64,000 nucleotides of DNA from Paenibacillus timonensis (GCF_022427145.1 NZ_JAKSXN010000011.1:32364-96363), one strand, 5' to 3'; counted from the first letter of the stretch, positions 8,373-16,778 are shown. The notes: generated by a model not told the origin, from the sequence alone. Numbers and translations: made by a program.

Positions 8373-8468
8373 CAGCGTTTCAATATCGTTTGAACCGTAG
8401 AAAAACAGGACCACCAGGATGATGATTACGATCAGTTCCGAGAAACCCTCGCCGTCAAACTCGCTCAT
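8349..8468 (-). CDS. Small single-span membrane peptide, 39 residues, YjcZ-like
   Basis: A short gene that is easily missed. The peptide begins MSEFDGEGFSE, has one hydrophobic span (LIVIIILVVLFFYG, residues 12-25) and an acidic hydrophilic tail ending GAPTSD. The layout of a short Gly/acidic head, one isoleucine/valine-rich span and a short tail resembles the small YjcZ/YtrH-style sporulation peptides, but the match is by shape only. GGGGG lies 9 bases before the ATG. It precedes nothing on its strand before the mannosidase terminus, and lies downstream of the minus-strand 100-residue gene, with which it could form an operon. Confidence 0.5.
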   Translation of the reverse strand: MSEFDGEGFSELIVIIILVVLFFYGSNDIETLTGAPTSD

Positions 8469-8560
8469 TTTTGGCAAACCCCCGTATCGTGGTTAGGATC
8501 AAGTGGTTTTGATCAAGTCGTATCCTCCCTCTCACCATCCGTTCGGCAGAACGAACCGGT

Positions 8561-8863
8561 TCAAGAGGAATTGTCCGCTTTTTTCTTCATGGCGTTGATG
8601 ATGTCGTTAATCGTCATATCTCCGTTTTCGTTGAGGAAGTTCAGCAGTTTGTCGGCGTTCGCGTCGCTGCTGATCGTTTTGTATTCGCCGACCAGGGAGA
8701 CGAACATAGTCGCGTTGCGGTATAACTGGACGGAATCCACGCGAAGTTTGCCGGAGAGCAGCAGCGCGGCTACGGTGTATTCCGGGGTTTTGGGCCGGAA
8801 ACCGCCCTTTTTGCCGTTTTTCTTGCTGGAGGACGAGGACTTGTTTTTTCCGGCTGAGTTCAT
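8561..8863 (-). CDS. Small conserved-type hypothetical protein, 100 residues
   Basis: I do not recognise this protein. It has a Ser/Lys-rich disordered head (MNSAGKNKSSSSSKKNGKKGG), then a folded part with YTVAALLLSGKLRVDSVQLYRNATMFVSLVGEY, and an amphipathic C-terminal helix (TINDIINAMKKK). No membrane segment or signal peptide is seen. GGAAGG lies 7 bases before the ATG, supporting translation. It sits between the mannosidase/small peptide and the thiamine operon, and is transcribed away from the latter. The basic head suggests binding to nucleic acid or spore components, but that is a guess. Confidence 0.7.
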   Translation of the reverse strand: MNSAGKNKSSSSSKKNGKKGGFRPKTPEYTVAALLLSGKLRVDSVQLYRNATMFVSLVGEYKTISSDANADKLLNFLNENGDMTINDIINAMKKKADNSS

Positions 8864-9010
8864 GGCTTAACCTTCCTTAACTTGATGGAGTCCGGTTGCA
8901 GGTCATGGGGAACGGGTCGGAAACGTTCCCTGTTATTTATGCTATGAAACCGGGCACAGTTGGTGTAGACGGGAGACGTTGGCAATCCAACTATCTTTCG
9001 CTGGACGGGA

Positions 9011-9039
9011 TTGACAATCCAGGCAGGGATCGGTAGAGT
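9011..9039 (+). promoter_or_regulatory. Sigma-A promoter of the thiamine operon
   Basis: TTGACA (9011-9016), 17-base spacer, TAGAGT (9034-9039). The predicted start is about 15-20 bases before the TPP aptamer. Confidence 0.65.
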
Positions 9040-9061
9040 AATAGATGAATTGCATAGGAAA

Positions 9062-9150
9062 TCCACTAGGGGCGCCGTATTCGGCTGAGACAAGAGACCA
9101 TCTTGGACCCTTTGAACCTGATCTAGTTCATACTAGCGTAGGAAAGTGGA
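9062..9150 (+). promoter_or_regulatory. TPP riboswitch (THI element)
   Basis: The aptamer has the closing P1 stem TCCACT/AGTGGA (9062-9067 with 9145-9150), the invariant CTGAGA (9085-9090) and the THI core ACCCTTTGAACCTGATCT followed by TAGCGTAGGAAA. It binds thiamine pyrophosphate. A terminator hairpin follows 60 bases later, so control is by transcription attenuation of tenA-thiM-thiD-thiE. Confidence 0.97.
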
Positions 9151-9210
9151 GCCGGCCCCATGTGAATTGCGCTTAGGCTGCCGATTGCCGGTCAGCCTTG
9201 GGCTTGATCC

Positions 9211-9239
9211 AGCCGCTCCCTCTACGGAGCGGCTTTTTT
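9211..9239 (+). terminator. Riboswitch-controlled terminator before tenA
   Basis: Stem GCCGCTCC/GGAGCGGC (9212-9219 with 9226-9233), then six T. It lies between the TPP aptamer and the tenA start and is the expected off-state structure. Confidence 0.88.
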
Positions 9240-9316
9240 GCGCTCTTCGACCGGTCGTTGTCGTAGCCTCTCAGGGGATTTCCTTTCAAAGCCAATCATT
9301 AAGGGAGGTGGAGACG

Positions 9317-10021
9317 ATGGGGTTTTCGCAGGAGCTGCGCCGTCAAGCGGACGAGATTTATCAAGCAATCTTCGATCATCCGTTCGTCAAAGGCATCGCT
9401 AGCGGTCAACTGGGGAGAGAACAGCTTATTCATTACGTCAAGCAGGATTACGAATATTTGAACGCCTACATGCGGATTTACGGGATCGCGGTTTCCAAAA
9501 GCCGGACCCGCGAGGAGATGGCGATGTTCAATGAACAGATCGACTTCATTCTGAACAGTGAAATTCACCCTCATCAGAATTTTTGCCGGGTGGCCGGAGT
9601 GAAATTTGAAGAGATGCAGGGCTATCCGCTCGCGCCTTCGGCGCATCATTACATCCGCCATATGCTGACGGTGGCCCATGAAGGAAGTTTGGGTGAAATT
9701 TACGCCGTGCTTTTGCCTTGCCCGTGGACCTATCTGGAGATCGGGCAGAGGCTGCTGGAGGAAGTGAAGCCGACACCGGAGCATCCATTCTATGAATGGA
9801 TCCATTTCTACGGCCAGCGTTCGGGAGGCGTAACGGAGAAGTTCGCCCGGGCATTGGACCGATGGGCGGAAACCGCTCATCCGGCGGAGCGCCAAAGGAT
9901 GACCGAGCATTTTCTGCAGAGCTGCCAATTGGAATATCTATTTTGGGACATGGCCTATCGGCTGGAAGACTGGCCAGTTGCGATGCCAATGAATCGGCTG
10001 GACTCCGCGGCGAGTCGCTGA
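9317..10021 (+). CDS. tenA: Thiaminase II / aminopyrimidine aminohydrolase TenA
   Basis: TenA hydrolyses aminopyrimidine breakdown products of thiamine to hydroxymethylpyrimidine for salvage. The 234-residue all-helical protein shows the family features FDHPFVKGIASGQL, the YVKQDYEYLNAY motif (about residues 41-52), LPCPWTYLEIGQ with the catalytic-site Cys (about 134-145), and CQLEYLFWDMAY near the end. The ATG at 9317 follows AAGGGAGGTGG at an 8-base spacing; the longer frame from 9146 runs through the riboswitch and terminator and is not translated. First gene of the thiamine salvage operon. Confidence 0.95.
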   Translation: MGFSQELRRQADEIYQAIFDHPFVKGIASGQLGREQLIHYVKQDYEYLNAYMRIYGIAVSKSRTREEMAMFNEQIDFILNSEIHPHQNFCRVAGVKFEEMQGYPLAPSAHHYIRHMLTVAHEGSLGEIYAVLLPCPWTYLEIGQRLLEEVKPTPEHPFYEWIHFYGQRSGGVTEKFARALDRWAETAHPAERQRMTEHFLQSCQLEYLFWDMAYRLEDWPVAMPMNRLDSAASR

Positions 10022-10067
10022 TGAATTCCTGGAATCCATTAACTGATCGAAAGAGAGGATGAAATTC

Positions 10068-10916
10068 ATGAGTTTGCTGGAAAAAGATCTGTCCGCTGTG
10101 CTGGAAAAAGTTCAAAACACGAAACCGCTCGTTCATAACATGACCAACGTCGTCGTCACGAATTTTACGGCGAACGGTTTGTACGCGCTTGGCGCGTCGC
10201 CGGTCATGGCCTACGCGCAGGAGGAGGTGGCCGAAATGGCCAAAATCGCCGGCGCGCTCGTCCTGAACATCGGCACGCTGTCGACGCCGCAGGTCGAGGC
10301 GATGATCCTCGCCGGCCGGTCGGCGAACGCCCATGGCGTGCCGGTACTGCTCGACCCGGTCGGCGCGGGAGCGACCGCTTTCCGCACCGAATCGGCCCTG
10401 CGCATCCTGCGCGAGGTGAAGGTGTCGCTCCTGCGCGGCAACGCGGCGGAAATCGCCCATCTCGTCGGGGAGTCCCGCGAGATCAAGGGCGTTGACGCCG
10501 GTAACAGCGCAGACGGCGAGGCGGCTGATCTCGCGGTACGGGCCGCGCGGGCGCTGAACACGGTCGTGGCGATCACCGGCCGTGAAGACGTCATCACCGA
10601 CGGGCTGCAGTGCCGGATCGTCAGCGGCGGGGATGCGCTGCTGACCCAGGTAACCGGCACGGGCTGCCTGCTCACGTCGGTGCTGGGCGCTTTCGCCGCG
10701 GTGGAGCGCGACCTGCTGCTGGCCGGCACCGCCGGGCTGGCGTTCTACGGCGCCGCCGCGTCCCGCGCTGCCGAGCGCACGGCCGCCGCCGGCCCGGGCA
10801 GCTTCCAGATCGCGTTCCTCGACGAGCTGGCGAAGCTGCATCCGCATTCGCTGAAGGGCCACGCGGCGGTGCGCGAAATGCAGGCGACCGGCGCCGGCGG
10901 ATGGTGGGTCGGATGA
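10068..10916 (+). CDS. thiM: Hydroxyethylthiazole kinase
   Basis: ThiM phosphorylates hydroxyethylthiazole, the thiazole half of salvaged thiamine. The 282-residue ribokinase-fold enzyme shows [27 protein letters not shown] at the start, the [10 protein letters not shown] strand, and the anion-hole/catalytic [14 protein letters not shown] where Cys is typical of ThiM. AGAGG lies 8 bases before the ATG at 10068; an ATG at 10059 is too close to it. The stop overlaps the thiD start (ATGA), so the two are translationally coupled. The 3' half is clearly richer in GC than tenA. Confidence 0.96.
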   Translation: MSLLEKDLSAVLEKVQNTKPLVHNMTNVVVTNFTANGLYALGASPVMAYAQEEVAEMAKIAGALVLNIGTLSTPQVEAMILAGRSANAHGVPVLLDPVGAGATAFRTESALRILREVKVSLLRGNAAEIAHLVGESREIKGVDAGNSADGEAADLAVRAARALNTVVAITGREDVITDGLQCRIVSGGDALLTQVTGTGCLLTSVLGAFAAVERDLLLAGTAGLAFYGAAASRAAERTAAAGPGSFQIAFLDELAKLHPHSLKGHAAVREMQATGAGGWWVG

Positions 10917-11731
10917 GCCGGATCGCCAGAGCGCTGACGATCGCCGGGTCGGACAGCGGCGGCGGGGCCGGCATTCAGGCCGACATCAAAACGTTCCAGG
11001 AACTGGACGTTTACGGAATGTCGGCGATCACCGCCGTGACGGTTCAGAACACGCTAGGCGTGTCGAACGTCTACCCGCTGCCGCCGGAAGCGGCGGCGGA
11101 GCAGATCGAGGCGGTCGGCTCCGACCTCGGCGTGGATGCGCTGAAGACGGGGATGCTGTTCAGCGCCGAAATCATCGAGGCGGTTGCCGCCCAAATCCGC
11201 GCTTTCGGCTGGACCCAAGTGGTCGTCGACCCGGTGATGGTCGCCAAAGGCGGGGCTTCCTTGCTCCAGCCGGAAGCGGTGCAGGCGCTGCGCGATCGGC
11301 TATTGCCGCTGGCCAGCATCGTGACGCCCAACCTCCCTGAGGCGGAGGTGTTGTCCGGCCGGTCCATCCGCAGCATGGAGGATCGCCGCGAGGCGGCAAA
11401 GCGAATCTGCGCGTACGGGTCGCGGCAGGTCGTCATCAAAGGCGGCCATGATGCCGATCCCGGCGATCGCATCGTCGATTTGTATTATGACGGAGCGACC
11501 TTCACGGAGCTCATCGGGCAGCGGATTCCCACACCGCATACGCATGGCACGGGCTGCACGTTCTCGGCCGCGCTGACGGCGGAGCTCGCCAAGGGAACGC
11601 CGGCCCTGGAGGCGGTGCGGATCGCACGGGCCTTCATTCAGGCGGCGATTGAACATGGGCTTGGTCTGGGGCAAGGGCACGGCCCGACCAACCATTTTGC
11701 CTATCGCCGGCTGCAAGGAGCTTCCCGGTGA
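10913..11731 (+). CDS. thiD: Hydroxymethylpyrimidine / phosphomethylpyrimidine kinase
   Basis: ThiD phosphorylates HMP and then HMP-phosphate to HMP-PP, the pyrimidine substrate of ThiE. The 272-residue ribokinase-family protein has the N-terminal [22 protein letters not shown] motif, DPVMVAKGG in the centre, [10 protein letters not shown], and the catalytic [18 protein letters not shown] near residue 210. Its ATG overlaps the thiM stop by four bases and its TGA overlaps the thiE GTG, so thiM-thiD-thiE are tightly coupled. Confidence 0.97.
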   Translation: MSRIARALTIAGSDSGGGAGIQADIKTFQELDVYGMSAITAVTVQNTLGVSNVYPLPPEAAAEQIEAVGSDLGVDALKTGMLFSAEIIEAVAAQIRAFGWTQVVVDPVMVAKGGASLLQPEAVQALRDRLLPLASIVTPNLPEAEVLSGRSIRSMEDRREAAKRICAYGSRQVVIKGGHDADPGDRIVDLYYDGATFTELIGQRIPTPHTHGTGCTFSAALTAELAKGTPALEAVRIARAFIQAAIEHGLGLGQGHGPTNHFAYRRLQGASR

Positions 11732-12411
11732 GCGGCGGCGTCGGAAGCGGCCGCATTGCGGATGGACGCATGCGCGAGTTGCTGCGGACGTATCTCGTCC
11801 TCGGCAGCGTAAACTGCCGGGAAGAGCCGCTGCGGGTATTGGAAGAGGCGCTTGCCGGCGGCGTCACGCTGGTGCAGTTCCGCGAGAAAGGGCCGGGGGC
11901 GCTCTCGGGGGAGCCGCTGCGGGCGCTTGCCGTCCAGCTGCAAGCCGCCTGCCGCCGGCGGGGCGTGCCGTTCCTCGTTAATGATGACGTGGAACTGGCT
12001 CTCGCGATCGGAGCCGACGGCGTTCACGTCGGCCAGGGGGACGAGGCGGCCGCGCGGGTCCGCGCCCGGATCGGCGACCGCATCCTCGGCGTCTCCGCGC
12101 ACACGTTCGCCGAAGCGGAGGCCGCCGTGCGGCACGGCGCCGATTACCTCGGCATCGGGCCGATCTATCCCACGGCCTCGAAAGCGGATGCCAAGGCGCC
12201 GCAAGGGCCGGAAATTCTCCGCGAGCTGCGCGCCCGGGGCATCGACTTGCCGCTGGTCGGCATCGGCGGCATCACTGCGGAGACGGCGAGCGACGTGGTC
12301 CGCGCCGGGGCGGATGGCGTCGCCGTGATCTCCGCGGTCACGATGGCGCCTGACGTCCGTGAATCGGCGACGCGCTTATACGCGGCCGTTGCAGCTGATT
12401 CCCTTTCATAA
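11728..12411 (+). CDS. thiE: Thiamine phosphate synthase
   Basis: ThiE joins HMP-PP and thiazole phosphate to thiamine phosphate, closing the salvage route. The 227-residue TIM-barrel protein shows VTLVQFREKG (residues 47-56), LVNDDVELALAIGADGVHVGQ, the ISAHT-like GVSAHTFAEA, GIGPIYPTASK, and the phosphate loop GIGGITAETASDVVRAGADGVAVISA. The start is GTG at 11728 with AAGGAG 7 bases upstream, overlapping the thiD stop. A terminator follows 20 bases after the stop. The window has no thiC or thiazole synthesis gene nearby, so this operon is for salvage. Confidence 0.96.
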   Translation: MSGGVGSGRIADGRMRELLRTYLVLGSVNCREEPLRVLEEALAGGVTLVQFREKGPGALSGEPLRALAVQLQAACRRRGVPFLVNDDVELALAIGADGVHVGQGDEAAARVRARIGDRILGVSAHTFAEAEAAVRHGADYLGIGPIYPTASKADAKAPQGPEILRELRARGIDLPLVGIGGITAETASDVVRAGADGVAVISAVTMAPDVRESATRLYAAVAADSLS

Positions 12412-12430
12412 CTCCATCTCTATATACACT

Positions 12431-12462
12431 CCAGACCTTTGCCTACATAGGCAAAGGTCTGG
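12431..12462 (+). terminator. Terminator hairpin after thiE
   Basis: A long perfect stem CCAGACCTTTGCCTA/TAGGCAAAGGTCTGG with a 2-base loop region. The following sequence (CAATTTAT) is only weakly T-rich. It would work in both directions. Confidence 0.7.
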
Positions 12463-12643
12463 CAATTTATGGGATGTTTGGCAGGGAGAATTCGCATTTT
12501 ATCGTCGCTTGCCATGAATTAAGCGTGAATCGATGTTTTTTTAAATCCAACTCCTGTGGTATAATATCCTCGAAGTTTGGCTACGCTGTTAATTTGCTTT
12601 CATGTCGATTGGATTTTTTTATCGAAGTTACATAGATCACCGC

Positions 12644-12663
12644 AACTTTTTTAACCCTGTTCG
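12644..12663 (+). promoter_or_regulatory. Candidate ECF-type autoregulated promoter
   Basis: GCAAC (AAC at 12644-12646), 15 bases, then CG at 12662-12663 within CGGTAAT, in the AAC-N15/16-CG pattern of ECF promoters. An alternative sigma-A TATAAT with a poor -35 lies upstream at 12560-12565. The same AAC-N15-CG spacing precedes the second ECF gene of the window. 12464-12640 holds no gene. Confidence 0.4.
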
Positions 12664-12729
12664 GTAATAATTGGTGTTGGAATCGAACGGGAAGAAGGCC
12701 CATGGAAGCGCGAGGAGGATCGCACCCAA

Positions 12730-13323
12730 ATGACGGATTCCCAAATGATTCGCGAGATTAAGGAAGGCAATACGGAGCTGTATTCGGAGTTGATGCGAAG
12801 GTATCAGCGGAAGATATTGGCCTTCGTTTACCACATGTTAAAGAGCGCTCATATGGAGCTGCTTGCCGAAGATTTATGCTCGGAAACGTTCTATAAAGCA
12901 TTTCGCAGTTTGCACTCCTTCAGAGAGGTAGATGCTTCTTTCTCAACCTGGCTGTACACGATAGCCCGTAACACGGTGCTCAGCGAACTCCGTAAGCAAA
13001 GAAACGGCAACATCCCCTTGGACGAAAGCGGGATCGTTCCCGTAGCTCCAAGCGAGGTCGCTCCGGAGCAAGCGGTATTGCGGAGCGAGAAAGTGGGCAT
13101 GGTGAGAGAAGCCATCAACAATCTGCCGGAGAAGCAAAGATCGGCTTTGATCTTGCGCGAATACGATCAATTGGATTATCAGGAGATCGCGAATATTCTG
13201 GGACAAAGCGTCAGCGCCGTGAAGTCGCTGTTGTTCCGGGCGCGCAGCAGTGTAAAAAGTCAGCTTGAACCCTACTTTTATGAACCCATCTACGAGCATT
13301 ACGAAGGGATGAAAAGCAGATGA
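12730..13323 (+). CDS. ECF RNA polymerase sigma factor, SigW-like
   Basis: A 197-residue sigma-70 family protein. Region 2 spans about residues 15-90 (LYSELMRRYQRKILAFVYHML, AEDLCSETFYKAFRSL, FSTWLYTIARN), and region 4 about 130-185 (NLPEKQRSALILREYDQLDYQEIANILGQSVSAVKSLLFRAR). There is no region 1.1 or 3, typical of ECF factors that answer to envelope stress. GAGGAGG lies 12 bases before the ATG. Its stop overlaps the start of the anti-sigma gene by four bases, the classical regulatory pair. Targets cannot be inferred. Confidence 0.93.
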   Translation: MTDSQMIREIKEGNTELYSELMRRYQRKILAFVYHMLKSAHMELLAEDLCSETFYKAFRSLHSFREVDASFSTWLYTIARNTVLSELRKQRNGNIPLDESGIVPVAPSEVAPEQAVLRSEKVGMVREAINNLPEKQRSALILREYDQLDYQEIANILGQSVSAVKSLLFRARSSVKSQLEPYFYEPIYEHYEGMKSR

Positions 13324-13922
13324 ATTGTAGAGAGGCCCAAGAATTGTTCGGATTGTTACGGGACTTGCCCGAACAACACCCTCAGCGGCTAATGCTGGAG
13401 CGGCATCTTTTGGGCTGCGAGTCTTGCGCGGGCGAATACCAGCAATGGGAAGAAAGCCTGGACATGCTGCAGTACATACCGTTGGAAGTGACGGAAGAGC
13501 AGGCGGAGGCGGTCAACCGGCGGGTGATGGATCGGATCTATGCCGAATCGCCATGGCTGGCTCCCGACGTCAAGCGCGGCGTCACCCGCCGTTTCCGGCG
13601 GAGAGTCGTATTTTGGGCCGCTAGTTTTCTGGCCATCTTCTTATGCAGCTTCGTTTTCCTGCTGATGGATCAAACATCGTCGAACCGGGAAGCGGCCGAG
13701 CCGATGACCGGAATTCTTCCGACCGCCGTCGCGGCAGCCGAGTCGGAGACGGAGGGGTACGAGGATTTTTCGATCGCGTTGCCTAGCGTTTCGCGAGGAA
13801 TCGTAGAACCTTTTGCCGTGCAGATGGGCCCGGCCTATCCGCAATACTGGATGGTGCTGTCCATGGCGGGGATGCTGCTGGCACTCTTTTCCTGGAAAGG
13901 GTTGCGCCGCACCAAAAGATAA
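13320..13922 (+). CDS. Membrane anti-sigma factor with zinc-finger (ZAS) head
   Basis: A 200-residue partner of the preceding sigma factor. Cys3 and the H29-x3-C33-x2-C36 motif form the zinc-binding anti-sigma signature. A basic stretch RRFRRR precedes a membrane span at about residues 98-118 (FWAASFLAIFLCSFVFLLM), and a second hydrophobic span lies near the C-terminus (YWMVLSMAGMLLALFSW). The segment between them should lie outside the cell and could be the cleavage or sensing part. Translation is coupled to the sigma gene by ATGA overlap, and a terminator follows at once. Confidence 0.88.
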   Translation: MNCREAQELFGLLRDLPEQHPQRLMLERHLLGCESCAGEYQQWEESLDMLQYIPLEVTEEQAEAVNRRVMDRIYAESPWLAPDVKRGVTRRFRRRVVFWAASFLAIFLCSFVFLLMDQTSSNREAAEPMTGILPTAVAAAESETEGYEDFSIALPSVSRGIVEPFAVQMGPAYPQYWMVLSMAGMLLALFSWKGLRRTKR

Positions 13923-13935
13923 ACGTAGTTCGCAA

Positions 13936-13974
13936 AACGCTTCTCCCGCTATTGGAGCGGGCGGGGCGTTTTTT
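13936..13974 (+). terminator. Terminator of sigma/anti-sigma operon
   Basis: Outer stem AACGC/GCGTT and inner stem CCCGCT/AGCGGG (13945-13950 with 13956-13961) followed by six T. Confidence 0.88.
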
Positions 13975-13994
13975 ACATCTAAAGGGGGATGAAT

Positions 13995-14594
13995 ATGCTC
14001 GTTGGTTTGATTCGCCACGGACTAACCGATTGGAACGCAATAGGAAGAATTCAAGGGCAAAGCGATATTCCCTTGAACGATGAGGGGCGGCGACAAGCCG
14101 GGCTGCTTGGCAAAAGATTGAAGGAAGAAGGCGAATACCGCTGGGATTTCGTCCTGACGAGCAACTTGTCGCGGGCGCGGGAGACCGGCGCGATCTTGGC
14201 CGAGACGTTGGGCATTCCGCTGTACGATCCCGATTCTCGGCTGATGGAACGTTCGTTTGGCCAGGTTGAGGGCATGACCTTGGTGGAAAGGGAAACGTTA
14301 TGGGGGAAAGATTGGGACCGGCACGAGCTAGGGCAGGAAAAAGACGAGGAGATCCGTCAGCGGGCCTTGTCCTTCATGAGCGATTTGGCAGAGCGTTACC
14401 CCGATAACAATGTGTTGGTCGTATCGCATGGCGGCCTGTTGGCCCAATTATATATTGCTTTGTACCAGGAGAAATGCCAGGAGCGGATCGGCAACTTGTC
14501 TTTATCCATTTTGGAGAGAAAAGAACAATCCTGGGACTTGCGTTTATATAATTGCACGCGCCACTTGCAGGAAAGCGTGAAGGAACCGAAGTAA
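13995..14594 (+). CDS. Histidine phosphatase (phosphoglycerate-mutase superfamily)
   Basis: A 199-residue cytoplasmic phosphatase. The catalytic LIRHGLTDWNAIGRIQGQSDIPLN motif at the N-terminus supplies the phosphorylated His, followed by ARETGAILAE, the acid motif LMERSFGQVEGM, and the second His in VLVVSHGGLLAQL. The start is taken at 13995, six bases after AAAGGGGG; the ATG at 13989 abuts the binding site. It resembles PhoE/CobC-type broad phosphatases; the substrate is unknown, and nothing nearby points to cobalamin synthesis. It has its own terminator. Confidence 0.9.
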   Translation: MLVGLIRHGLTDWNAIGRIQGQSDIPLNDEGRRQAGLLGKRLKEEGEYRWDFVLTSNLSRARETGAILAETLGIPLYDPDSRLMERSFGQVEGMTLVERETLWGKDWDRHELGQEKDEEIRQRALSFMSDLAERYPDNNVLVVSHGGLLAQLYIALYQEKCQERIGNLSLSILERKEQSWDLRLYNCTRHLQESVKEPK

Positions 14595-14595
14595 A

Positions 14596-14621
14596 CCGGC
14601 TTAGGCCGGCTTATTTTTTTT
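14596..14621 (+). terminator. Terminator after histidine phosphatase
   Basis: Short stem CCGGC/GCCGG with TTAG loop (14596-14609), then TTATTTTTTTT. Confidence 0.8.
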
Positions 14622-14710
14622 GCCTATTTTTCGGGATTTATTTCAAAGACCGGGAATAAACGCCGGAAAACCTTCCCATAATGGGATTAAAACGGCGAGG
14701 CGGTAAAACT

Positions 14711-15799
14711 ATGAATCTGGCGGATATGCTTACTTTTGCCGATATCGGTCAACTTAGCAGAATAGCGGACCATTACCGCTGCGAATGCAGCGGGCACTCG
14801 AAGCATGAACTGATTCAATCCATTCTGCAGACGGTAGGCCGCCGCGATTTCATCGAGCGGCATATCGGCGGGATGAGCATGGAAGATTTGCGCTTCCTGA
14901 ACACCCTGCTGTTCGACGGACGCCGTCAGTTCAGCTTAGAGGAGCTGATCGCCTGCGCGCAGGGCTCGCGCTTTACGGAAGATGCCAAGGAGCGGGAAAG
15001 CCCGCGGGAAATGATCACCCGCTTTCGCCAGCAGGGTTGGCTGTTCAACGGAACGACCCAGCAGACCCGCTATCTGTTCGAGGTTCCCGAGGATTTGAAG
15101 CGACGGTTCCGGGAAGCTCTTGAACGCCGGTTTCTTGCCGAAGTGAAGGCGGCTGCCGCCGAACCGCCGATGTACCGGGAAGAGCCGGATATGTTATCCG
15201 CCGACCTGCTGCTCTTCCTGCAGTACGTTTCCCGGCATGATATCCCCTTAAACAGCGAAGGCATCATGTATCGGAGAAACCAGGTACAGATCCTGGAATC
15301 GCTGCACGTGTCCGAGGGTTTGGTAGGCAAAGGATGGCGTTTCGGGTACGGCCGCCGTTTTAAGGATTACCCGAACCGGTTTGCGCTGCTGTACGACTTT
15401 GCCTATCATTCCCGTCTCATTCAAGAGACCAACCATCGACTGGAATTGACGGAGGCGGGAGCAGCCTATCTGGCGGAAGAACGCAAGGAGCCCATGATAC
15501 AGTTCGTCCGCTTCTGGTTAAGATTATATAAAGGGCCCATTCCTAACTTGCTGTCTCTAGTCTACTGGATTGTGTCCTGTTCGAAAGATTGGGTGACGGT
15601 ACCCTCGCTGTTTGAAAGAATCGAGGTGCTCATTAAACCGTTCTTCTATGACACGTCGGCTTCGATTTTCGAAGAGCGGATTTTGCAGATGATGCTCCAT
15701 TTGGGCATGGTGCGCTTCGGGGAAGACGAGCAGCGCGAACGGTATGTGCAGGCCTCCCCGTTCGGCAAACAGGCGGTTCAGCAAATCCATAAGGCCTAA
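14711..15799 (+). CDS. Uncharacterised winged-helix-rich protein, 362 residues
   Basis: I do not firmly recognise this protein. It is soluble, charged and built from short helices, with segments such as LSRIADHYRCECSGHSKHELIQSIL at the start (a SAP- or lid-like helical pair), a middle part with LLFLQYVSRHDIPLN and YRRNQVQILESL, and a C-terminal LFERIEVLIKPFFYDTSASIFEERILQMMLHLGMVRFG. The pattern of repeated helix-turn-helix-like units ending in hydrophobic LTEAG..YL resembles the helicase-associated (XPB N-terminal type) domain, but no helicase motifs are present. The ATG at 14711 has GAGGCGG 7 bases upstream; an ATG at 14681 has none. It stands between two terminator/promoter borders as a single gene. 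Confidence 0.8.
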   Translation: MNLADMLTFADIGQLSRIADHYRCECSGHSKHELIQSILQTVGRRDFIERHIGGMSMEDLRFLNTLLFDGRRQFSLEELIACAQGSRFTEDAKERESPREMITRFRQQGWLFNGTTQQTRYLFEVPEDLKRRFREALERRFLAEVKAAAAEPPMYREEPDMLSADLLLFLQYVSRHDIPLNSEGIMYRRNQVQILESLHVSEGLVGKGWRFGYGRRFKDYPNRFALLYDFAYHSRLIQETNHRLELTEAGAAYLAEERKEPMIQFVRFWLRLYKGPIPNLLSLVYWIVSCSKDWVTVPSLFERIEVLIKPFFYDTSASIFEERILQMMLHLGMVRFGEDEQRERYVQASPFGKQAVQQIHKA

Positions 15800-15892
15800 G
15801 CGTTGGCAACCGCGATCAACGCACTTACATACACTTCTACAGCAGATGCTTTGGCCTAGACGAAGCGAGCCGTGCGGGCGGACTATGGTCCG

Positions 15893-15922
15893 TTGACAGA
15901 GGGCGACTTGAATTGGTACAAT
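15893..15922 (+). promoter_or_regulatory. Sigma-A promoter of gamma-carbonic anhydrase gene
   Basis: TTGACA (15893-15898), 18-base spacer, TACAAT (15917-15922). Confidence 0.72.
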
Positions 15923-15954
15923 CACTCGCAATTCAAGCAGGGAGAGTGATAGGC

Positions 15955-16461
15955 GTGTTGATTCCATATCAAGGGAGATATCCTCAGATCGACGGCAACG
16001 TATTTATAGCGGAAGGAGCCAAGTTGATCGGTGACGTCCGCATAGGCAACGAGTCAAGCATTTGGTTTAATGCGGTACTTCGCGGCGATCTGGCGGAAAT
16101 CGTCATCGGCAACCGCACCAATCTGCAGGACGGCGTGATTGGACACGTAAATGCTTCCCAGCCTTTGGTCGTGGGCGACAACGTATCCGTAGGACATGCC
16201 GCCGTGATCCATGGATGCCGCATAGGCACGGGCACATTAATCGGCATGGGGGCGATCGTCCTAAACGGCGCGGATATCGGTGAATATGCTTTAGTAGGAG
16301 CAGGTTCTTTAGTGACGGAAAATACGACAATTCCACCCTATACTCTTTCCCTGGGCTCACCTGCCAAAGTCGTACGGGAATTGAACGAGGAAGATTTAGA
16401 ACGCATGCGGCGGACGACGGAAAGTTACGTGGTCAAAGGAAAAGAATATAGAATCCCCTAG
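15955..16461 (+). CDS. Gamma-class carbonic anhydrase family protein
   Basis: A 168-residue left-handed beta-helix protein made of hexapeptide repeats, of the YrdA/YtoA type that forms trimers with a metal at each interface. The three expected metal-binding His are present, in VIGHVN, VGHAA and VIHGC (about residues 67-86). The repeats are plain in the central section (IGNESSIWFNAVLRGDLAEIVIGNRTNLQDG). The start is set at GTG 15955, ten bases after AGGGAG; upstream codons overlap the promoter. Carbonic anhydrase activity is proven for only some family members, so the reaction is provisional. The IDEAL-domain gene follows 65 bases later. Confidence 0.9.
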   Translation: MLIPYQGRYPQIDGNVFIAEGAKLIGDVRIGNESSIWFNAVLRGDLAEIVIGNRTNLQDGVIGHVNASQPLVVGDNVSVGHAAVIHGCRIGTGTLIGMGAIVLNGADIGEYALVGAGSLVTENTTIPPYTLSLGSPAKVVRELNEEDLERMRRTTESYVVKGKEYRIP

Positions 16462-16526
16462 ATGATCGATCCAAAGACATCTACGGCGCAAAGAGATCAT
16501 TGAACGATGGTTTGGAGGTGCATCCT

Positions 16527-16712
16527 ATGGATCAGATGAAGGTTACTTATGAAGCAATGCTTGGATTGGCGGCGGAAATGATATGGGACGAAGCGCTCCG
16601 GAAGCATCGCTCGGAACAGATCTACAACGAGATCGACACCGCCTTGGCGAATGGCGATGAGGTTGCCTTCCGGCTCCTGACGGATGAACTGAAAACATTG
16701 GAAGAACGCTAA
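16527..16712 (+). CDS. Small IDEAL-domain protein, 61 residues
   Basis: The C-terminal half IYNEIDTALANGDEVAFRLLTDELKTLEER carries the IDEAL signature (IDxAL plus downstream FxxLxxEL). In Bacillus this domain occurs as the tail of YpiB and in ComK-antagonist-like small proteins; here it stands alone. GGAGGTG lies 7 bases before the ATG at 16527. In B. subtilis ypiB lies beside ypiF and qcrABC, and this gene also lies upstream of ypiF-qcr, so it may be a reduced relative. Function unknown; a protein-interaction role is likely. Confidence 0.8.
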   Translation: MDQMKVTYEAMLGLAAEMIWDEALRKHRSEQIYNEIDTALANGDEVAFRLLTDELKTLEER

Positions 16713-16717
16713 AGGCA

Positions 16718-16767
16718 AACCGCCCCTTCTGTTCACGAGGATGTTGAACGGATGGGACGGTTTTTTT
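16718..16767. terminator. Bidirectional terminator between IDEAL gene and MFS gene
   Basis: AACCG-CCC and GTTCA pair with TGAAC and GGG-CGGTT across 16718-16762, followed by seven T on the plus strand; the convergent MFS gene ends 12 bases later. Confidence 0.7.
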
Positions 16768-16778
16768 GTGAACCGAGG

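Noticed and set aside
9146..9316. N-terminal extension of TenA through the riboswitch
   Set aside because: The segment overlaps the TPP aptamer and terminator, and a strong ribosome binding site points to the ATG at 9317.
9546..10862. 438-residue minus-strand frame opposite tenA-thiM
   Set aside because: Shadow of two well-conserved genes; Arg/Gly/Ala-rich composition typical of antisense reading.
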